Both the position numbers and the translations under genes were made by a program. Shown in pieces: positions 25,001 through 35,468 of a stretch of DNA of 64,000 nucleotides. The notes under the pieces were generated by a model that searched no databases, was not told where the DNA came from, and saw nothing but the letters and a program-made list of their open reading frames with translations. Position 1 is the stretch's first letter; every line of letters starts with the position of its first letter. This stretch comes from Mycoavidus sp. HKI. Its GTDB lineage: Bacteria > Pseudomonadota > Gammaproteobacteria > Burkholderiales > Burkholderiaceae. The stretch covers positions 1,689,501 through 1,753,500 of the forward strand of contig NZ_CP076444.2 in assembly GCF_020023735.2 (NCBI RefSeq), written 5' to 3'.

Positions 25001-28000
25001 GCCCATCGGCAGCCTCCAGCACAAGCTCGGTCACCGACAGCAGCGCATGACGCCAGACCACCTGCGCGGGTGTCGACACCCCTTGCCACACAAATGCGGT
25101 GCGCAGAATGTCGTGCCGGTTGATAACCTGCTGGACGGCGCCCAGATACTGATCGAGCCGCGCCCGGCTATCAAAGGCCAGTTGGCCGATCAGCAAATAC
25201 GGATCGCCTTCGCTTGCCAGCAGATGGTGAAACAGGATGCCGTCCTGCAACGGCGAGAGCGCATAGATATCTTGGAGATTCGCGATGCCACCCGGCACCT
25301 GCCCGACAATCCGGTCGATGTCGGCCTGCGTCAGGTCAATCAGTGGCAACATCGATGGCGTCAGCGCGGTGGTCTCGGGCGTAATGACGTTGGGCGGCAC
25401 CGTCACGTCGCGAAACTGGCCCAGCGCTTGGGCCAACGCGCTGAGCGTCGGGGTGTCAAACAGCGCACGCACGGACAACCCTAGCCCCAGACGCCGCAAA
25501 CGCTCGATGAGCCGTACGGCGAGCAGCGAATGGCCACCGAGTGCGAAAAAGCTGTCGTGCCGGCTAACCTGCTCGACGCCGAGCAGCTCGGACCAGATCG
25601 CCGCGAGCGCGGTCTCGCACTCGCCTTGCGGCGCCTCGTACGCTTGCTGCGCGAACGCATCGGCGTCCGGCGCCGGCAGCGCGCGCCGGTCCAGCTTGCC
25701 GCTCGGCGTCAACGGCCACGCGTCGAGCCGCACGAACGCGGCCGGCACCATATACTCGGGCAGGCCGGCTGCAACGTGCGCGCGCAGCGTGCTCGCGAGT
25801 AGTTCATCGGGCTCGGCCACGACATAGGCAATGAGCCGCTTGTCGCTGGCCTCACCCAGTGCGAGCACAACGGCTTCGCGCACGGCCGGATGCGTGACGA
25901 GGCGCGCCTCAATCTCACCAGGCTCGATCCGAAAGCCACGGAGCTTGACCTGATGGTCGTTGCGGCCGAGGTACTCGAGATTGCCGTCGAGCCGGTAGCG
26001 GGCCAGATCTCCCGTCTTGTACATCCGCGCATCCTCGCAGTCGCAGAACGGATCGGGAACGAACCGCTCGACGGTCAGTTCCGGGCGATTCAGATAGCCA
26101 CGCGCGACACCGGCCCCGCCAATGTACAGTTCACCCACCGCGCCCAATGGCACCGGCTGTCCGTGTGCGTCTAGCAGGTAAATCCGTGTGTTTGCGATTG
26201 GCCGGCCAATGGTGGGTAGCATTTGGGTCGGTTTCAGCTCAGCAAGCGTCGCATCCACCGTGCATTCGGTCAGACCGTAAACATTATAGACCGTCAAGTG
26301 TGGCGCATTGGCCAGTCCCTGCCAAGTAGGGGCAGCAATTGATTCGCCCCCAACGAGCAAGGTCAATGCGCGTGGGTGCTTGAGCAAATCCGCTGACAGC
26401 AACATCTCAAGCTGGAGCGGTGTGCAATCCAACACGTCGACGTTTGTAGCCGCGAGCCATTGGAGTAAAGCGGCACCATCGGCTCGTATAGGTTGCGGAA
26501 TCGGCATGAGCGTGCACCCATTCAGCAGACTGAGCACGCTTTGCAACGATGCGTCAAATACAATACTGGCGTTCAAGCCCACCCTAGCATGCATTGGACA
26601 GCGAGCGAATACAGCATGCTGCAATGCGCTGTATAGATTAGCCAACGACTGGTGCTCGACCATCACGCCCTTCGGCATGCCGGTGGAGCCAGATGTATAG
26701 ATCACATACGCGAGATGACGGGCCGTCAGGCCCGGCACCGACGGATTCGTGTCCAGCCGATCCGGCAGCACAGTCGGGTCGAGTACGGTACGGGACGCGA
26801 GCGCCACGTCACCGAGCGCGGCGCGGCCCGCCGCATCGGCCAGCACAATCTCGGGCGCGGCATCGGCCAAAATATGCGTGAGCCGCTCGCCCGGATATGC
26901 CGGGTCCAACGGCACATAGGCGCCGCCCGCCTTCAAGATCGCCAGTAGCCCCACCACCATCGCGGGACTACGCTCCACGCAGATCGCCACTCGCGCATCG
27001 GGCTGTACCCCCAACTCGATCAGCCGATGCGCCAGGCGATTGGCCTGTGCATTCAACTGTACATAGCTGAGTGTTTGATCCTCATGCACCAGCGCCGTCG
27101 CCTCGGGCGTGCGCGCCACCTGCGCTTCGAACAGCTGATGGATGCATTGGTGCGCAGGATAATCCTGCTGTGTCGTGTTCCACTCGACCAGCAGTCGATG
27201 CCGCTCCTCGGCATCCAGCAGCTCGACGCCGCCGATGGGCTGCGTAGCGTCGGCCGCAAGCGCTTCCAGAAACTGGACAAACCGGCGCTGATACGCAACC
27301 AGCTCCTCCATGGAGTAGCATGCGGGATTCGCATTAAAGTCAATCCGTACTTGACTGCAGTCCGGCAGCGGATACACCCCCAGCATCAGATCTTCGACCG
27401 GCCCATTAAGCAGATTATGGTTCGTTGACGCATGTTCGCCAAAAGACAGACCGTAGTCAAACGGCATCACGTTAACCCCAGTGCTGAACAGCAGTTGGCC
27501 TGGGGCCAGTCCAAGTTTGCGCCGCAGCGCTTCGCTCGGGTAGCGTTGATACCGGAAGCCGCGTCGGATCTCCTGCGCGGCCTGCTGCATCAAAGACGAC
27601 AGGGTCATTTCCGGGTGCACCGTGAACCGAAGTGGCACAGCGTTCGCGAGGGTACCAGGAATGTGCCGGTCAGCGCCCAGGCGGGCGGTTACCGGAAAGC
27701 CCAATACCACGTCCTGTGCGCCGGTCATGCGATACAGATACGCGGCCAGCACGGCGGTCAGCAACTGGGCCAGCCGGCCTGCATCCGACGCGTAGTCCCC
27801 CACTGTTTGGGCCGCTAGATAAGTCGTCTGACGCAGCCGATGCTGTAATGCGGGCGCGCTGCGGCTTGCCAGTGTGGCTGGCTCGGGCCAAGCCGTGCAG
27901 CGCTTAAGCCAATATGCTTCGTCCCGTGCCCGTTGGGCAGATTTTTGGTAGCGCGCATCGCTTTCCAACAGCTGCTGTACCGAACCAAAAGCACACGGCG

Positions 28001-28508
28001 GCGGCTCAATCCCCGCACACATCGCGCTATACACTTGCGCGACGCGTTGCGCGATAAGTGCGCCGCCATATCCATCCACCATGATATGGTGACTGCGCTG
28101 ATACGAAATAAATTGCTCGGGCGCGACTTTCAACAGTGCGTACTGAAAAAGCGGCCCGCGTAATATATCCACGGGTCGCTCATAATCGGCGCGCATCCAG
28201 GCTTCAGTGGCCGCCGGGGGGTTGGTTTGTGCGCTGAAATCAAGCAACGGCACGGATGCTTCCGGTGAGCCGATAGACTGCCGTAGACCTTCATCACTTT
28301 CGCCAAATTGCAAGCGCAGGCTGTCCGCCTCACCGATCACCTGCCGCACTGCCGCTTCATATAGAGCAGGCTCAACGGCACCTTCGATCACCGTGTATTG
28401 CGCAATGTTGTAGACAGGGCTGTCCGGATGCAGTTGCTGGGCAAGCCAGATCTCGGTTTGCGCGGCCGATAACGGATAAGTAATAAAAGACGTAACACAA
28501 GCAGACAT
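4071..28508 (-). CDS. Seven-module non-ribosomal peptide synthetase
   Basis: A single 8147-residue protein (numbered from the ATG at 28514) with 23 domains. M1: EntF-like C (HHIMVDG at 142), A, PCP (Ser996). M2: C 1080-1515, A, PCP (Ser2075). M3: C (HHIVSDG 2264), A, PCP (Ser3132). M4: C, A, PCP (Ser4204). M5: C, A, PCP (Ser5279). M6: C (HH 5468), A, PCP of LGGDS type (Ser6329), E (HHLAVDG 6517). M7: C (HHILLDG 7009), A, PCP (Ser7857), thioesterase (Ser7989, Asp8016, His8120). C2, C4 and C5 carry HHLLASEGD, the mark of dual condensation/epimerization domains. Hand-read pocket codes: A1 DAQDLGVVD (Gln), A2 DFWNIGMVH (Thr), A3 VDTVVSFGD (beta-Ala-like), A4 DVASIGAVC (aromatic?), A5 DVWHISLID (Ser), A6 DASTIAAVC (Tyr), A7 DAYWLAGAF (aliphatic?). 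No MbtH, PPTase or exporter gene is in the window. Of three consecutive ATGs, the third (28508) is best spaced from GGAGG. Confidence 0.95.
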   Translation of the reverse strand: MSACVTSFITYPLSAAQTEIWLAQQLHPDSPVYNIAQYTVIEGAVEPALYEAAVRQVIGEADSLRLQFGESDEGLRQSIGSPEASVPLLDFSAQTNPPAATEAWMRADYERPVDILRGPLFQYALLKVAPEQFISYQRSHHIMVDGYGGALIAQRVAQVYSAMCAGIEPPPCAFGSVQQLLESDARYQKSAQRARDEAYWLKRCTAWPEPATLASRSAPALQHRLRQTTYLAAQTVGDYASDAGRLAQLLTAVLAAYLYRMTGAQDVVLGFPVTARLGADRHIPGTLANAVPLRFTVHPEMTLSSLMQQAAQEIRRGFRYQRYPSEALRRKLGLAPGQLLFSTGVNVMPFDYGLSFGEHASTNHNLLNGPVEDLMLGVYPLPDCSQVRIDFNANPACYSMEELVAYQRRFVQFLEALAADATQPIGGVELLDAEERHRLLVEWNTTQQDYPAHQCIHQLFEAQVARTPEATALVHEDQTLSYVQLNAQANRLAHRLIELGVQPDARVAICVERSPAMVVGLLAILKAGGAYVPLDPAYPGERLTHILADAAPEIVLADAAGRAALGDVALASRTVLDPTVLPDRLDTNPSVPGLTARHLAYVIYTSGSTGMPKGVMVEHQSLANLYSALQHAVFARCPMHARVGLNASIVFDASLQSVLSLLNGCTLMPIPQPIRADGAALLQWLAATNVDVLDCTPLQLEMLLSADLLKHPRALTLLVGGESIAAPTWQGLANAPHLTVYNVYGLTECTVDATLAELKPTQMLPTIGRPIANTRIYLLDAHGQPVPLGAVGELYIGGAGVARGYLNRPELTVERFVPDPFCDCEDARMYKTGDLARYRLDGNLEYLGRNDHQVKLRGFRIEPGEIEARLVTHPAVREAVVLALGEASDKRLIAYVVAEPDELLASTLRAHVAAGLPEYMVPAAFVRLDAWPLTPSGKLDRRALPAPDADAFAQQAYEAPQGECETALAAIWSELLGVEQVSRHDSFFALGGHSLLAVRLIERLRRLGLGLSVRALFDTPTLSALAQALGQFRDVTVPPNVITPETTALTPSMLPLIDLTQADIDRIVGQVPGGIANLQDIYALSPLQDGILFHHLLASEGDPYLLIGQLAFDSRARLDQYLGAVQQVINRHDILRTAFVWQGVSTPAQVVWRHALLSVTELVLEAADGPIAEQLARRFDPRHFRLDLTQAPLLRFVIAQDADGRWLLVQLLHHLVSDHSALEVLHTEVQAFIEGRGETLPAAQPFRHLVAQARLGVSQAEHVRFFTEWLADVDEPTLPFGLTQVHRDGAHVHEAQRMLPPALNDRLRAQARRLGVSLASLCHLAWAQVLACASGQPRVVFGTVLFGRMQAGDGADSAMGLFINTLPLRVELDGSVEHSARDTHARLAALLEHEHASLALAQRCSGVPTGAPLFSALLNYRHNVPSGERGGLAGVELLSAEERTNYPLLLSVEDFGQALGLTAQVVESLDPARVCGYMQQALASLAEALEATPERPVRQLEVLPNAERTLLLQTWNATQQDYPAHQCIHQLFEAQVARAPEATALVYEDQTLSYAQLNAQANRLAHRLIESGVQPDARVAICVERSPAMVVGLLAILKAGGAYVPLDPAYSGERLAHILADAAPEIVLADAAGRAALGDVALVSRTVLDPTVLPDRLDTNPSVPGLTARHLAYVIYTSGSTGTPKGVMVEHAQVVRLFDATQSWYHFDQHDIWCLFHSFAFDFSVWEIWGALRHGGKLIIVPHQIARSPQDFHRLVCEQGVTVLNQTPSAFKTFIASQAQNTLRDQLRYVIFGGEALEPSILQTWYATRAEQTPQLVNMYGITETTVHVTYRPLRSQDSTQVGSPMGVRIPDLKVYLLDAYGQPVPLGAVGELYVGGAGVARGYLNRPELTAERFVRDPFSDKDDARMYKTGDLARYQPDGNLEFIGRNDHQVKLRGFRIELGEIEACLAQHPQVRDAVVLAVGDGGDKRLVAYVVAEPDDALASTLRAHVAATLPEYMVPAAFVQLDALPLTPNGKLDRRALPAPDADAFAHQAYEAPQGELETALAAIWSELLGVEQVSRHDSFFALGGHSLLAVRLMNRVAALGADLPLAALFAAPTLAGFAAALNAQRTPDSAALPAISPLSREGALPLSFAQQRLWFLAQFDGVSATYHIPFALRVRGPLNRLAWQQALDALWARHEALRSVFLSVDGQPQVRLLPAEVGMPLNWHDWRKVSDADAQLALFCAEEAHAPFDLTHGPLVRASVIQLADDAHVLLLTQHHIVSDGWSTGVLVREFGALYRAACDGQADPLPPLAIQYPDYAAWQRQWLSGERLEAQSDYWRTTLADAPVLLELPTDHPRPAQQSFAGARVPIYIDASTTRALKRLSHTHGATLFMTVLAAWSAVLSRLSGQPDLVIGTPSANRGHTAIEPLIGFFVNTLALRLDLSGEPRLAHLLERVRRTTLDAQAHQDLPFEQVVEIVQPPRQLAHTPLFQVMFAWQNNETEAWDLPGLSALPLALEYDVVKFDLDLNLYEAGEEIVGSLSYATALFERATIERHVGYLQAMLQAMAADAQQPVACVELLAPAERTLLLQTWNATQQDYPAHQCIHQLFEAQVARTPEATALVYEDQTLSYAQLNAQANRLAHRLIELGAQPDARVAVCVERSPAMVVGLLATLKAGGAYVPLDPAYPGERLTHILADAAPDIVLADAAGRAALGDVALAGRTVLDPNALPERADTNPSVPGLTARHLAYVIYTSGSTGTPKGVSATIGGLTNRLLWFVLNVVKEAPVTALKTSIGFVDSVTEVLGALLAGGMLVAFDNATVKDASLFARRLRQTGVSHLVVVPSLLKAFLEGEKDQLDMLRILVCSGERLAPELARQVVTTWPSIRLLNFYGSSEVNGDVTFYEYGCVDQVPPQAVIGRPIANTQIYILDRHGQPVPVGVVGEIHIGGAGVARGYLNHPALTAERFVVNPFQGDSQERMYKTGDLGRWLADGNLEYLGRNDHQVKLRGFRIELGEIEACLAQHPQVRDAAVFALGDDGDKRLVAYVVAPADDALASTLRAHVAAALPEYMVPAAFVRLDAWPLTPNGKLDRRALPAPDADAFAQQAYEAPQGECETALAAIWSELLGVEQVSRHDSFFALGGHSLLAVRLIERLRRLGLGLSVRALFDTPTLSALAQALGQFRDVTVPPNVITPETTALTPSMLPLIDLTQADIDRIVGQVPGGIANLQDIYALSPLQDGILFHHLLASEGDPYLLIGQLAFDSRARLDQYLGAIQQVVNRHDILRTAFVWEGVSTPAQVVWRHAQLSVTELVLEAADGPIAEQLARRFDPRHFRLDLTQAPLLRFAFAQDADGRWLLVQLLHHLIGDRSTLEVLHTEVQAFIEGRGETLPAAQPFRHLVAQARLGVSQAEHARFFTEWLADVDEPTLPFGLAQVHRDGAHVHEAQRMSPPALNDRLRAQARRLGVSLASLCHLAWAQVLACASGQPRVVFGTVLFGRMQGGDGADSAMGLFINTLPLRVELDGSVEHSARDTHARLAALLEHEHASLALAQRCSGVPAGAPLFSALLNYRHNAMRSGERDRLLVPGVELLNAEERTNYPLTLSVEDFGQALGLTAQVVESLDPDRVCGYMQQALASLAEALEVTPEQPVRQLEVLPNAERTLLLQTWNATQQDYPTHQCMHQLFEAQVARTPEATALVYEDQTLSYAQLNAQANRLAHRLIELGVQPDARVAICVERSPAMVVGLLAILKAGGAYVPLDPAYPGERLAHILADAAPDIVLADAAGRAALGDAALAGHTVLDPNALPDRADTNPSVPGLTVRHLAYVIYTSGSTGTPKGVMVEHRGIVNLTRAQIGCFGVHAASRVLQFVSFSFDVSSADIFMALASGAALYLPPETARQDEHGLWEYLANNAITHASLPPALLQNGTGLLTLDTPLTLILGGEAPNTALIRTLSEQHTVFNAYGPTEVSVCATAWRSSRHFSGEIIPIGRPIANTQVYLLDAYGQPVPLGAVGELYIGGAGVARGYLNRPELTAERFVRDPFSDKDDARMYKTGDLARYRPDGNLEFAGRNDHQIKLRGFRIEPGEIEARLVTHPAVREAVVLALGEASDKRLIAYVVAEPDELLASTLCAHVAAGLPEYMVPAAFVQLDAWPLTPNGKLDRRALPAPDADAFAHQAYEAPQGECETALAAIWSELLGVEQVSRHDSFFALGGHSLLAVRLIERLRRLGLGLSVRALFDTPTLSALAQALGQTRDVTVPPSVITPESTALTPSMLPLIDLTQADIDRIVGLVPGGIANLQDIYALSPLQDGILFHHLLASEGDPYLLIGQLAFDSRARLDQYLGAIQQVVNRHDILRTAFVWQGVSTPAQVVWRHALLSVTELVLEAADGPIAEQLARRFDPRHFRLNLTQAPLLRFAFAQDADGRWLLVQLLHHLIGDHSTLEVLHTEVQAFIEGRGETLPAAQPFRHLVAQARLGVSQAEHARFFTEWLADVDEPTLPFGLAQVHRDGAHVHDAQRMLPPALNDRLRAQARRLGVSLASLCHLAWAQVLACASGQPRVVFGTVLFGRMQAGDGADSAMGLFINTLPLRVELDGSVEHSARDTHARLAALLEHEHASLALAQRCSGVPAGASLFSALLNYRHNVPSGERGGLAGVELLSAEERTNYPLLLSVEDFGQALGLTAQVVEPLDPDRVCGYMQQALASLAEALEATPERPVRQLEVLPNAERTLLLQTWNATQQDYPAHQCIHQLFEAQVARTPEATALVYEDQTLSYAQLNAQANCLAHRLIELGVQPDARVAICVERSPAMVVGLLAILKAGGAYVPLDPAYSGERLAQVLADAAPDIVLADAAGRAALGDAALTEHTVLDPNTLPERANTNPSVPGLTARHLAYVIYTSGSTGTPKGVQSEHRALINRLVWMQQAYGLTTADRVLQKTSFGFDVSVWEFFWTLLNGATLVVAAPDVHRDTAALMALVIRQRITTVHFVPSMLGTFLHHKGIQHCTSVQRLICSGEALSGASVRLCQTLLPGARLYNLYGPTEVAIDVTAWSCPSDYAEDTVPIGRPIANTRIYLLDACGQPVPLGAVGELYIGGAGVARGYLNRPELTAERFVRDPFSDKDDARIYKTGDLARYQPDGNLEFIGRNDHQVKLRGFRIELGEIEACLAQHPQVRDAVVLVVGDGSDKRLVAYVVAEPDDALASTLRAHVAATLPEYMVPAAFVQLDALPLTPNGKLDRRALPAPDADAFAHQAYEAPQGELETALAAIWSELLGVEQVSRHDSFFALGGHSLLAVRLMNRVAALGADLPLAALFAAPTLAGFAAALNVQSTPDSAALPAISPLSREGALPLSFAQQRLWFLAQLDGVSATYHIPFALRVRGSLNRRAWQQALDALWARHEALRSVFLSVDGQPQVRLLPAEVGMPLNWHDWRKVSDADAQLAPFCAEEAHAPFDLTHGPLVRASVIQLADDAHVLLLTQHHIVSDGWSTGVLVREFGALYRAACDGQADPLPPLAIQYPDYAAWQRQWLSGERLEAQSDYWRTTLADAPVLLELPTDHPRPAQQSFAGARVPIYIDASTTRALKRLSHTHGATLFMTVLAAWSAMLSRLSGQPDLVIGTPSANRGHTAIEPLIGFFVNTLALRLDLSGEPRLAHLLERVRRTTLDAQAHQDLPFEQVVEIVQPPRHLAHTPLFQVMFAWQNNETEAWNLPGLSALPLALEYDVVKFDLDLNLYEAGEEIVGSLSYATALFERATIERHVGYLQAMLQAMAADVQQPVACVELLASAERTLLLQTWNATQQDYPAHQCIHQLFEAQVARTPEATALVYEDQTLSYAQLNAQANRLAHRLIELGVQPDARVAICVERSPAMVVGLLATLKAGGAYVPLDPAYPGERLTHILADAAPDIVLADAAGRAALGDAALAGRTVLDPNTLLDRADTNPSVPGLTARHLAYVIYTSGSTGTPKGVMVQHHNVVNLAQAQIACFEVRADSRVLQFASFSFDASVSEIVMTFSSGAALFLPPDTARRDQHALCNYLTSHAITHATLPPALLQNGEGLFNLSIPLTLILAGEAPSATLIRILSEQHIVFNAYGPTEASVCATAWRSSRDFSGQIIPIGQPIANTRLYLLDTYGQPVPLGAVGELYIGGAGVARGYLNRPELTAERFVRDPFSDKDGARMYKTGDLARYWPDGNLEFIGRNDHQVKLRGFRIELGEIEACLAGHPQVRDAAVLALGEASDKRLIAYVVAKPDESLASTLRAHVATRLPEYMVPAAFMRLDAFPLTPNGKLDRRALPTPEFISDHCYRSPRTPQERTLAELFTDVLGVPRVGVDDSFFDLGGDSVLSIQLVSRARKAGWAITPREVFQHQSVAALAIVAKPLDDTRPAVADIATGEVPLTPIIRWFLERNGPIGRFNQTMLLQVPAALQADHLSTALQALLDHHDALRLQLLPLSAQDAGWGLQIPPAGAVSASACLRRVEIAALGESVRQARISQEAQTAETRLDPQAGVMLQAVWFEAGDAPGRLLLTIHHLAVDGVSWRILLSDLASAWQAAQAGQPIALEPTGTSLRRWAQWLSHEALSETRYAELPFWERMLDGADALLSARPLDPAHDTMATAQHLSLTLPATLTAPLLGAVPARFHGRVNDVLLSAFALAVACWRQRQGHHHPDVLIDLEGHGREPLDASLDLSRTVGWFTSLFPIRFELGKLNLDAALEGGPTLGRLVKRAKEQLRALPDHGLGYGLLRHLNAETALILKHLPTPQISFNYLSRFAAPEAQDWGPAPESSTLGGGNDPAMPLSHAISLNVLTLDRPDGPELIANWSWAGALFTVEQMQDLAQTWFQVLEALVAYAEQPYAGGLTPSDVPLVSLSQDQIEQLEARQPELEEILPLSPLQKGQLFYALQADQGSAAYAMPVIFNLEGTLDSQALRAAIQALLQRHANLRASFVHQGLNEPVQVIPRTVPLPWQEIDLSGLDNATREVAYQRFLQEDCSRRFNPTQPPLLRFSLVRLTSNQSRLVFICHHILLDGWSMPVLIRELFALYANGGDGRALPRVTPYRDYLAWLKASDHAAAERAWREVLAGLQEPTRLASARLTTSTPQETLAWTLSETLTRALNQQARKQRLTLNILVQGAWGLLLSHLTGRGDVVFGVTVAGRPPELPGIEHMVGLLIHTPPLRFQCSPAQPIADVLARLQDQQICLLEHQHLDLADIERVTGLGQLFDTLVVFENYPVDHSARQVAGKLRIMGISGSVATHYPLSLTAVPGAQLSFQLGYRPDLFDRETVERLTQCLIRLFEAMAQDPAQPVGRIEWLDATERQQLLVDWNTTARPLPETTLSALFEAQVTQAPDAIALVFEDQSFSYAELNAQANRLAHCLIRQGIVPETPVAILMPRTPERIVATLAVIKAGGAYVPLNDTDPDSRLQAVLWETRARLLLTDCTLQTRGKMHNARIIVVDADSLLAREPSHNPATACAPEQLACLMYASGSTGQPKGVGITHRNVLNLALHGPLAGTRECVLLHSPPASDASMYELWQPLLTGGQVMIAPPEALDVSALQDVIQRHQVSALWLTAELFHRMTEGDPSCLGRVRQVLVAGEALCADAVQQVLGACPEMDLIHGNGSTETTAFVTCYAMQTANSKPAAKPISTPLDNVQAYVLDAGLRPVPIGVPGELYLSGDGVTRGYVHRPGWTAERFVAHPFGPVGARMYRTGDLVRWRPEGTLDFIGRTDRQVTIDGWRIEPGEVEAALQRHSAVAQAAVIARKDSVGHKQLIGYAVLHQPDAEDGARIEPMDLRQYVATQLPAPMVPAAVTLLDNLPLMRNGKLDHKALSAWDSTSSQTPMEKALAELWAEIFGLEKVHSHDNFFDLGGHSLLAMRLISRIYASLNIDITIRTLFEAPSVAELAQRLLMPDGIQENAFAVLLPLQPKGTRPPLFCIHPGGGLSWSYIGLSRHLGADQPVYGLQDRGFDGTAPLAETIDAMASDYIEHIRRIQPNGPYHLLGWSFGGYVAHSMATQLEQQGESVALLALLDSDPDPGRLSDKRELDRDAIDAQAASRYGDEMFSAMDERRWENAFKVMQNHRRIRRIFSPSTYSGNALFFRATIAEDESHTLVSTDAWNPYVLGSIAVYDIPCKHGDMNQPEPTAEIGRILARKLEELMSWS
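11160..13330 (-). repeat. NRPS internal duplication, copy spanning end of module 5 to start of A6
   Basis: This stretch (C-terminal part of A5, PCP5, C6 and the first part of A6) is nearly identical in DNA to 20772-22942 (A2 end, PCP2, C3, start of A3). The offset is a constant 9612 bases: the HHIVSDG codons lie at 12113 and 21725, exactly 9612 apart. Only scattered substitutions separate the copies, so the duplication or a later gene conversion is recent. Confidence 0.85.
20772..22942 (-). repeat. NRPS internal duplication, copy spanning end of module 2 to start of A3
   Basis: Partner of 11160-13330 at a fixed offset of 9612 bases. Similar long near-identical blocks cover the three dual C/E domains (about 14460-15990, 17670-19200 and 24080-25610, spaced about 3216 and 6408 bases). 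The gene is therefore a mosaic of a few repeated building blocks. Confidence 0.85.
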
Positions 28509-28521
28509 CATCATCCTCCAA
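28509..28521 (-). promoter_or_regulatory. Ribosome binding site of the NRPS gene
   Basis: On the minus strand ttggagg is followed at once by atgatgatg. The first ATG touches the GGAGG, so the third (6-base spacing) is the likely start. An AT-rich ctattatct lies some 15 bases further upstream and could be a -10 box, but I see no matching -35. Confidence 0.6.
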
Positions 28522-29160
28522 TCCAGATTCTAGATAATAGAGCTTAAGACCGTCATCCCCTACCTTTCCCGAGTCCGTATCACTACTCCATGCGGGCAAT
28601 GACAATATATCCCGCCTGTGTCGTCTAGGTTTGGGGGACACGTTTCGTCACCGCCCCACATCGTCTTGCCCCAAGGGTCGTGCCGCTAGTTCGCGTAACC
28701 GCTTTAATGCGCGATCAACAGATCAACCGATCAAAGACCGCATCCCATGTGCTCATGAGTGTCATCTCAATCGCAGACATGGGCAGACCCATTGTGCACG
28801 GCCAATAAGCCAGGGCGTGAAAAGAACTCTGCAAGCCGACAGCACCGGCCCGCGGGCTAAAAAAGACGGAAAAAGGGAAACGGATAATGTTCACCCGAGA
28901 CGCTGGGTTTCATTTTTCTAGTGCTCCGTTCGTGATTTGCATGAAGCGTTGGTGTGCGAAGCTTTTATATCGTGCTTACCAACGCCACACGGTCCATTGT
29001 AAAAGTGAGTCGCGCGACTGTCAATTTTTGACGGCGAGGTCCGGGGCGATTGCGCTAGTGTGCTACAGCAACACAAATCATAAGTGAGAATCGGACGACA
29101 TGAGGAGTGTGTAAGCTTTATAAAAGATGAAGAGCGGGTCTTGCAAATCTATTTAGAAAA
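28522..29160. other. Intergenic region between the NRPS start and a WD40 remnant
   Basis: About 640 bases with no coding frame I can support; open frames here lack protein-like composition. It must hold the NRPS promoter on the minus strand. I see no clear operator or terminator. Confidence 0.5.
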
Positions 29161-29164
29161 GTAT

Positions 29165-29425
29165 TAGGAATTTCATAGCAGTTCGCCTCCGGCAACCATG
29201 AGTCTCGCCTGGAAAGCGGCTGCCAGTGGCAACTATTTGGTGACAGGTTGTAGGGATGGGCCCGTTCTCCAGTGGAGGCGAAAAAAAGACGGGGAATATA
29301 AAGCGGCTCTGTGCTGGAGTTCAACGCATGACGTTCCGATAGTACCCGAGTCATATGCAAAAACCTTGCTTTTTTATCGTCTTTCGCATACAAAAGGGGA
29401 GTTGGTGCTTTTGACAGCGAATTAG
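29165..29425 (+). pseudogene. Decayed C-terminal end of a second WD40-family gene
   Basis: From the ATG at 29198 the frame reads SLAWKAA, NYLVTG, GPVLQWRRKKDGEYKAALCW and SSTHD. These match, in order, the end of the WD40 protein at 1131-3746 (SFAWKEI, TYLVTG, SVRVWQVIENEGRY, LSWSSTHD). Just upstream another frame shows FASGN, as expected for the preceding blade, so the copy is frameshifted. No intact 5' part exists. It has the same strand as the intact copy but lies on the other side of the NRPS. The NRPS may have inserted into, or been bracketed by, a WD40 gene family. Confidence 0.65.
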
Positions 29426-29570
29426 ATAGATCGCTTCCTTCTTCAGGGAGAGGGCCATTATCTGGCCATCGATAGATTGATTCAGGCTGAGATTTCCTAC
29501 AGTTTTTTTCAAAAGCGCCCTAATCTGTACTAATCGCACCGTTGGCGACTCGATTTCGCTATTTTTCAAC

Positions 29571-31115
29571 ATGCCAACTTCTCTTGATACAGTCGATATT
29601 TCTAATTTAGCTGACACATTCAAGCAATCTTTGCCAGATAGCTTTCTATCACTTGGCCCTGATTTTTATACAAAGGTGCCAGCGACGCCTGTTCCTAATC
29701 CTTATCTCGTTGGCTTTTCAGCAGATGCAGCAGCGCTATTGGGCTTCGAAGCTCGCATTGCGCATGACCCCGCTTTTGTTGCCTGGTTCGCCGGCAACGC
29801 TCTGTCTGGGACATCTAAAAAAATGCCTTTCGCAACTGTGTATGCAGGCCATCAATTCGGTATCTGGGCGGGCCAACTTGGCGATGGCCGTGCGCTGAAC
29901 CTTGGTGAAATTGAGCATGGTCAAAGCCATTATGAAGTTCAATTAAAAGGAACGGGACCTACGCCCTATTCCAGAATGGGCGATGGGCGCGCAGTGCTAC
30001 GCTCTTCTATCCGTGAATTTTTATGTTCCGAGGCAATGCATTATCTTGGTGTGCCTACTACACGTGCATTGTGTGTCATCGGTTCAGATTTACCCGTGCG
30101 TCGTGAATGCGTTGAAACAGCCGCCATTACCACCCGCATTGCCCCAAGCTTTGTGCGCTTTGGCCATTTTGAGCATTTTTATGCACTTAACCGCCCTGAT
30201 CTGATTGCACTGCTCGCCAAACATATCATTACGCGTCATTATCCTGATTGCGACAACACCGATACGCCTTATCTCGCCTTGCTTAAAGCAGTCACGTGGC
30301 GCACGGCAGATCTGATTGCGCACTGGCAGGCAATTGGCTTTTGCCATGGCGTGATGAACACCGATAATATGTCGATACTGGGTTTAACCATTGATTATGG
30401 CCCTTATGGTTTTATCGATAGCTTCAACTTTGACCATATCTGTAATCATTCAGATACAACAGGGCGCTATGCTTATCAAAAGCAGCCAGAAATCGCCTAT
30501 TGGAACCTATTTTGCCTGGCACAAGCGTTGCTACCCATCATCAGCATAGAAATTCAGAGTGCCAGCGGCAAGCAAGATGCTCTCGAGGAAATAAGAGCTG
30601 TTCTTGGCGAGTTCAAGCCTCGCTTCATGCAGTCATTGCAAGCAAGGATGTGCGCCAAATTAGGCTTAGCGCGCCGGCATGATGGCGACGCTGGATTAAT
30701 CGATCAGCTGCTTAAAATAATGCATGAGAACCGCGCAGACTTTACGTTGACCTTTCGCCGGCTTGCCCAAATTTGTCAACACGATACACGCGATGATGCA
30801 AGCGTAAGCTCTCTTTTTACTACTGATTGCGCAGCTTTTCATGCCTGGTTACAAACCTACCGTGCGCGCCTAGCATATGAAGGCCGCGATGATAGCCAAC
30901 GTGCTAGCGCGATGAACTGCGTGAACCCTCAATATATTTTGCGTAATCATTTAGTCGAGCAGGCAATCGAGCTTGCTCAAGAAAAAGACTTCTCTGAAGT
31001 TGAGCGATTATTGAATGTGCTGCGTCGCCCCTTCAATGCCTTGCCAGAGTATGAGGCGTATGCACAGCTGCCTCCTGCTTGGGCAAGCTCGCTCCAAGTG
31101 AGTTGTTCGTCCTAA
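29571..31115 (+). CDS. selO: Protein adenylyltransferase SelO (YdiU/UPF0061)
   Basis: SelO is a pseudokinase-fold enzyme that moves AMP from ATP to Ser, Thr or Tyr of proteins and has been linked to redox stress responses. The 514 residues match the family length. Visible marks are [16 protein letters not shown], the loop [28 protein letters not shown] and [11 protein letters not shown] (metal-binding Asn and Asp), and the C-terminal end VSCSS, where the usual selenocysteine position is Cys or Ser. The upstream 145 bases hold no other gene, so it seems to be a single transcription unit. It lies just left of the proposed island boundary and is probably core genome. Confidence 0.93.
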   Translation: MPTSLDTVDISNLADTFKQSLPDSFLSLGPDFYTKVPATPVPNPYLVGFSADAAALLGFEARIAHDPAFVAWFAGNALSGTSKKMPFATVYAGHQFGIWAGQLGDGRALNLGEIEHGQSHYEVQLKGTGPTPYSRMGDGRAVLRSSIREFLCSEAMHYLGVPTTRALCVIGSDLPVRRECVETAAITTRIAPSFVRFGHFEHFYALNRPDLIALLAKHIITRHYPDCDNTDTPYLALLKAVTWRTADLIAHWQAIGFCHGVMNTDNMSILGLTIDYGPYGFIDSFNFDHICNHSDTTGRYAYQKQPEIAYWNLFCLAQALLPIISIEIQSASGKQDALEEIRAVLGEFKPRFMQSLQARMCAKLGLARRHDGDAGLIDQLLKIMHENRADFTLTFRRLAQICQHDTRDDASVSSLFTTDCAAFHAWLQTYRARLAYEGRDDSQRASAMNCVNPQYILRNHLVEQAIELAQEKDFSEVERLLNVLRRPFNALPEYEAYAQLPPAWASSLQVSCSS

Positions 31116-31263
31116 AGCGTCAAGAGGAGCAAAGTCTGAAAGTTACCCACAATTTGCACTAGCTGCCCCTTGTCAAACCTGGGCATTATTTGCAACAAAA
31201 ACCCCGTCAACCCTTTTAAATACTTGTATTTTTTGTTAAGGCTTGATGACGTTGCACTATAAC

Positions 31264-31283
31264 TGGCGGAGAGAGGGGGATTC
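31264..31283. repeat. Distal attachment-site repeat (tRNA-Ser 3' end)
   Basis: TGGCGGAGAGAGGGGGATTC is identical to 44961-44980. Further weak likeness follows (ctttccagg), so it could also be a decayed second tRNA-Ser. It cannot fold as a tRNA. Confidence 0.65.
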
Positions 31284-31704
31284 ACACATAACGTATTTAT
31301 AAGGCTTTCCAGGGTTTATTAATTAAGATACCTACATTACAAAATGTACTGCGTTTGCTTCAATTATTAGTAGGAATATCTCTATCTTACTAGGATTCGA
31401 ATCTGCCTCGCAACCACAAAATAATATCGGCATAAAGCTGTCGTTTGAAATCCTCAATCGACCATCCATAGATGAGAAAAACTTAGCCTTTACGAAATCA
31501 TCTCAATGAGGCGAACAGGGTAATGTAGAACCCGCATCGAGGTACAAGGCGAGCCAGAATCTGGCCGCTATCCAAAGCGGAGCCACCATTCATAAATCCT
31601 AAAGGTAAAACCTTATGCCATGCGGCATATTGTGTAGTCAGACCTACAGCACATATTCTTCCATCCTTGAAAAAAGTAAAAATAATTTTCACAAGGAGAA
31701 TGTA
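31284..31704. other. Intergenic stretch at the island edge
   Basis: No gene I can support. On the minus strand around 31390-31470 a frame reads YGWSIEDFKRQLYADIILWL, which looks protein-like, but it has neither start nor length and I do not recognise it. It may be a coding relic. Confidence 0.4.
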
Positions 31705-31992
31705 ATGAACGCATTAACCACAGAAGAAATAGAAAACTTAGAACGATTCCGGCACGGCTTGTCTATTGAACTAGAGCAGGCTGCGGATATGATTAGGCAC
31801 GGCCAAACGTTACCGCTTAATAAGCTTTTGCACGCTTCAATTAAAAATATAAAAAATATTCTTGCAGAAGCAAAAAAAGATGGTGTACAAATAACCTCTG
31901 AAGCGTGGATGATTATCTGCGCAGATGAAACCAAACGTGTATTTAAAAACAGATTATCCAATTATACCCATACGCTTTTTGAAGTAATTTAA
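31705..31992 (+). CDS. Small hypothetical protein, 95 residues
   Basis: The start at 31705 is chosen because aaggag lies 7 bases upstream; the longer frame from 31615 has no such site. The protein is hydrophilic and mostly helical by composition, with no signal peptide, membrane segment or Cys. It starts NALTTEEIENLERF and contains a Lys-rich helix around residues 45-60. I do not recognise a family. It stands alone at the left end of the island, on the opposite strand to the following lipoprotein gene. Confidence 0.6.
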   Translation: MNALTTEEIENLERFRHGLSIELEQAADMIRHGQTLPLNKLLHASIKNIKNILAEAKKDGVQITSEAWMIICADETKRVFKNRLSNYTHTLFEVI

Positions 31993-32152
31993 AAATAAGA
32001 TTTCAGTAGGATCACTTCGATATTTATTTATTGCGCCATCTGAAGTGACCATCAAGTTTTTACACATACCAGCCAAAATATTTGATGATCACTTCAAACT
32101 AATAGTTTTTTATTAAAAATTTAATTTAATATATTTTTTAATTTCCTATAAT

Positions 32153-32560
32153 TTATTCTATATTCCCAGTTATTTCCTCTTTCAATTCTTCCGTCTTTTT
32201 TGAAATGTCATTTAAAATATAACTCTTATTTTCCACACTTGGATAAGAATGGATTACGTTTATTAAACGCTCCATCAGCAATAAGGTTCTACTTGCGATC
32301 CTCCCAGTTGGTTCTAGCATAATTTTTTCTAAGTTACGTGCGATCTCTCCTAAGTCTACTGCTCTATCATGCACAGCACGGCCATAATCTTCTACTTTCA
32401 CTTTGCTTAATTCGTCTGCAAGCTCCGCTAAGGACTTTTTCGCATTTTTATTTTTTCCAGGCATGAGCGCCTGTTCTCCGTGGCTAGGATTATCACCACC
32501 ACAGCCTATAAAAGGAAAAATACATAATAGTATGGAAAGAAAAATAGATCGCATCGTCAT
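32153..32560 (-). CDS. Small lipoprotein of unknown function
   Basis: The 135 residues begin with a short charged tip and a hydrophobic run (IFLSILLCIFPFIG) ending at a lipobox-like FIGC. This predicts cleavage before Cys and a lipid anchor. The mature part is hydrophilic and rich in Glu and Lys, with helical segments (SLAELADELSKVKVEDYGRA and after). It lies 13 bases after the symporter stop on the same strand, so the two may be co-transcribed. No known domain is evident. The base composition is AT-rich, like the rest of the island edge. Confidence 0.6.
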   Translation of the reverse strand: MTMRSIFLSILLCIFPFIGCGGDNPSHGEQALMPGKNKNAKKSLAELADELSKVKVEDYGRAVHDRAVDLGEIARNLEKIMLEPTGRIASRTLLLMERLINVIHSYPSVENKSYILNDISKKTEELKEEITGNIE

Positions 32561-32573
32561 TTAAATAAAAATC

Positions 32574-33956
32574 TTACGAAATTATGCCTAGTAAAATAAT
32601 TGCTGCAGTAATAGTCAGCGCCCCCCGTAGGCGAGTGGCTATTTGCGCAAACGGCATCAGTTCTAGTCGGTGTGCAGAAGTCAGAATCGCAATAATATCG
32701 CCAACGCCTCCCATGCCACTGTGGCAAGTATTAATAAGCGCACTTTCAATTGGATATAAACCGATCCATTTCCCTACGAAAAAACCGACTGTAGTAAGCG
32801 TAACGACTGTTACTAAGATTGTAACGATGTTGGCTAAGTTGAAAGCTGCCATTAAATCAGCCCAAGAAGTGGTAGTTACCCCAATGGCAAATAGCAAGGG
32901 ATACGTCATCGCTTTAGAGAAGAAACTATAAACAGTGCGAGCACCATTTTCTAATTTGGGTGAGATCGCATAAATAAGTTTGACTAGCACAACAAGAAAT
33001 AGCATGGCGACGGGCGCGGGTAAGCCAATCAGTTTATGGGCGACGATGCCTACGATATAGAAAGCGATCGCAACCATCCCCGCGGCTGCGATGTGCTCAA
33101 CCTTGGCCGATGAGGTATTGATAGGCTCTGCTGGCATACCATCTTCAGCGTCGTATAAACGCCCTTGCCCGTTATATCGCGCATAACGCTTACCCAATTG
33201 ATTAAGCAGGCTTGCGCAGATAATCGCCACCAAGTTTCCCAGCACGATAGCCGGTACGACTTGAGCGAATATCTGTTCTTGTGGAATAGTCAAAATCTCG
33301 CCATAAGCAAGGGTGAGAGGGATAGCGCCTTCACCAATGCCGCCCGCCATAATGGGGATAACGATATAAAAAAATGTGTAGTGTGCACTTAGCCCAAAGG
33401 CCATACCGGTCAGTGTTCCAACTATTGCCGCAATGGCAGAACCTACACCAAGGGGGATAAAAATCTTAACGATGCCAGTGATAAGGGCTTGGCGGTCCAT
33501 GCTAAGAATACTGCCAACGATCACACAGGCAGTAAATAAATAGACAAACTTGGTTGTGTGCCAGAAATCGCTAATTGATCCGACTAATTCAGCCGGTAAA
33601 AATTTGTAATGAACTAGATAGGCGGGAAGGAAGATGCTCACGATAACAGGCCCGCCTATTTGCCTTAACCCTGAAATACGCGCTCCTATTTCGGCACAGG
33701 TAAAGCCACATGCGGCAAGTAGCGCGACCATGATTGAAATATCGCCGGAGACTTTTCCAAAGGCTAAAAGGATGCCCAAACAAATAAGAATAACACTATA
33801 AACCGGCAATGGAATAATGCCGATGCGCAGACTCATTATTTTCTGCCATTGAAGGCAACCAAACGGGAAGCGAAACATACCAGTTTTATGTCCCTGTAGA
33901 AAATATCGCCACCTTTTATTTGTCAAAACACTACTCTCAGCAGAAGAAATGCTCAT
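32574..33956 (-). CDS. 2-hydroxycarboxylate/Na+ symporter (CitS family)
   Basis: This 460-residue inner-membrane protein has about eleven hydrophobic segments and the two signature loops of the 2HCT family: MAGGIGEGAIPL in the middle and SGMGGVGD near the end, followed by LMPFAQIATR. Family members import citrate, malate or lactate with Na+ or H+. The hydrophilic N-terminal 40 residues are longer than usual, and the Met of MSLRIG (residue 41) is an alternative start. The gene is divergent from a LysR regulator 561 bases away, a layout often seen for substrate-induced transporters. Exact substrate is not readable from sequence. Confidence 0.88.
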   Translation of the reverse strand: MSISSAESSVLTNKRWRYFLQGHKTGMFRFPFGCLQWQKIMSLRIGIIPLPVYSVILICLGILLAFGKVSGDISIMVALLAACGFTCAEIGARISGLRQIGGPVIVSIFLPAYLVHYKFLPAELVGSISDFWHTTKFVYLFTACVIVGSILSMDRQALITGIVKIFIPLGVGSAIAAIVGTLTGMAFGLSAHYTFFYIVIPIMAGGIGEGAIPLTLAYGEILTIPQEQIFAQVVPAIVLGNLVAIICASLLNQLGKRYARYNGQGRLYDAEDGMPAEPINTSSAKVEHIAAAGMVAIAFYIVGIVAHKLIGLPAPVAMLFLVVLVKLIYAISPKLENGARTVYSFFSKAMTYPLLFAIGVTTTSWADLMAAFNLANIVTILVTVVTLTTVGFFVGKWIGLYPIESALINTCHSGMGGVGDIIAILTSAHRLELMPFAQIATRLRGALTITAAIILLGIIS

Positions 33957-34517
33957 TTTTTACGTCTCCTAGATTAGATCTATTCATCGCACACGTGCTA
34001 CCGAAGACGCGCCCAAAAATTTTTAATCTTCCTAAAAAAGCAAAGACATTTTTCTATGGCGTTGTGTAGTCGAAGCACGAGCTATTGAGATCATGTTGTG
34101 TCGGAAACATTTTTATCTCCGAAAATGATTCCGATGCTAGTGTGATCGGTATAGAATATATAAAAAATAACAAGCGTAATTTTTATTGCTGCTGATCTAA
34201 TGAGCAATTAAATGCGTTTTTAAAGTTGTGTGCTCCTAGATTAATTGAGATTTTCATTATTCTTAAAATACTTAAATCAATTTAATACGCAAAGTTTAAT
34301 TTTCAATTAATCAATAGAGAAAAATTTGTTTCTTTTATACAACTGTATATTTAACCAGTTATTGGATTTTTTCTCTTCAGATTACACTGTCTAAAATTTA
34401 TTAAGCAGCATTAAAAAACAAACAAGCAGCATTAGATTTTCGTTGCCAGCTCTATAATTCATTTGATGTTAAGCGAGTTACTTTTCAATGCGAGGTATTC
34501 TGTAAGGGGGAGAGGCA
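33957..34517. other. Divergent regulatory region between the symporter and lysR
   Basis: 561 bases, strongly AT-rich in the right half, with no coding frame. LysR regulators normally bind T-N11-A sites in such regions, but I cannot single out one palindrome with confidence. The promoters of both genes must be here. Confidence 0.5.
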
Positions 34518-35468
34518 GTGATCATCAATCCAAAGGGGCTGTCTTACTTTCAAGCGGTTTATTCCCATAAAAAAATTCGCAAAGCCGCAGAGTATTTAGA
34601 TTCGTACTCATCCGTGGTTACGCGGCAGATTCAGTTGTTAGAGGAAGAAATAGAATGCCAATTATTCGTGCGCCATCCTGGTGTCCGTGAAGTTATACCG
34701 ACTCGAGGAGCGGAGGTGCTACTTGAATATTGCCGCCGAAGCCGTGAATTGCAGGAATTTTTAGAGAAAGAATTACAGGATGTGCGCAGCATGCGAGGAG
34801 GAAGTATTAACCTTGCTATACCCTCTACTTTTGTAGGCGCGCTTATGGGTGTATTAGAAGATTTTCGTTGTCAGTATCCGAATATCAATCTCCATATCGA
34901 AGAAATATTTGAATCCCCCAAAATAGTTCATCAAATCCTCGAAGATAGTTCCCATATAGGAATAGCCCACATCTGCCCCGAGGTTCCCGATATACAACGT
35001 CATGCGCATGTGTCTTTACCTTTACGCATGTTAGTTAGTAAAAATCATCCGTTAGCCGATAGGCATAAAGTGACTTTTTCAGAAGCGATGGGCTACCCGT
35101 TTACGCTGCCAGCCTCGGGGATGTTATTGCGGACAGTTGAATCGGTCGCACGTTCTGAAAAAATTATGCTCCCTTCCCCGGCGCTTGTGAGTAACTCAAC
35201 GATAGCCCGCAAGAAATTTGTCTATACCAACCCAGGTACCGTATTTATGTCGACTTTCTCGGCACGCGAGGAAATTCAAGGAGGGGATTTAATTGCATTA
35301 GAAATAGACCATCCCGTTTTCAATTCTATCGATCTGTCTTTAATTACTAGACGCGGTAAGCCACTTTTTCCAGCTATGGAACACTTACTTAAATTGCTCC
35401 GCATAGGATTATCTGTTTTCAGGGAAACACCAGAAATTTATTCTGTTCCATCAACATCAGGGACGTAA
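34518..35468 (+). CDS. LysR-family transcriptional regulator
   Basis: The 316-residue protein starts with GTG preceded by a purine-rich site (gggggagaggca). Residues 1-62 form the winged helix: LSYFQAVYSHKKIRKAAEYL, VVTRQIQLLEEEI, then LFVR and PTRGAEVLL. The remainder is a substrate-binding domain with IAIPST-like and LVSKNHPLADR patterns. The stop codon is followed immediately by the ATG of the solute-binding protein, so the two form one operon. It probably controls the divergent symporter, or the binding protein, in response to a small carboxylate (inference from position). Confidence 0.88.
   Translation: MIINPKGLSYFQAVYSHKKIRKAAEYLDSYSSVVTRQIQLLEEEIECQLFVRHPGVREVIPTRGAEVLLEYCRRSRELQEFLEKELQDVRSMRGGSINLAIPSTFVGALMGVLEDFRCQYPNINLHIEEIFESPKIVHQILEDSSHIGIAHICPEVPDIQRHAHVSLPLRMLVSKNHPLADRHKVTFSEAMGYPFTLPASGMLLRTVESVARSEKIMLPSPALVSNSTIARKKFVYTNPGTVFMSTFSAREEIQGGDLIALEIDHPVFNSIDLSLITRRGKPLFPAMEHLLKLLRIGLSVFRETPEIYSVPSTSGT

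Noticed and set aside
28631..28921. A 96-codon gene upstream of the NRPS
   Set aside because: Arg/His/Pro-rich product without domain or start signal, in a region expected to hold the promoter.
31264..31320. A second tRNA-Ser gene
   Set aside because: Only the 3' 20 bases match, with no acceptor partner or anticodon arm. Better read as an attachment repeat.
31498..31692. A 64-codon minus-strand gene
   Set aside because: Its composition is not convincing, it has no ribosome binding site and it overlaps the leader of the small gene at 31705.
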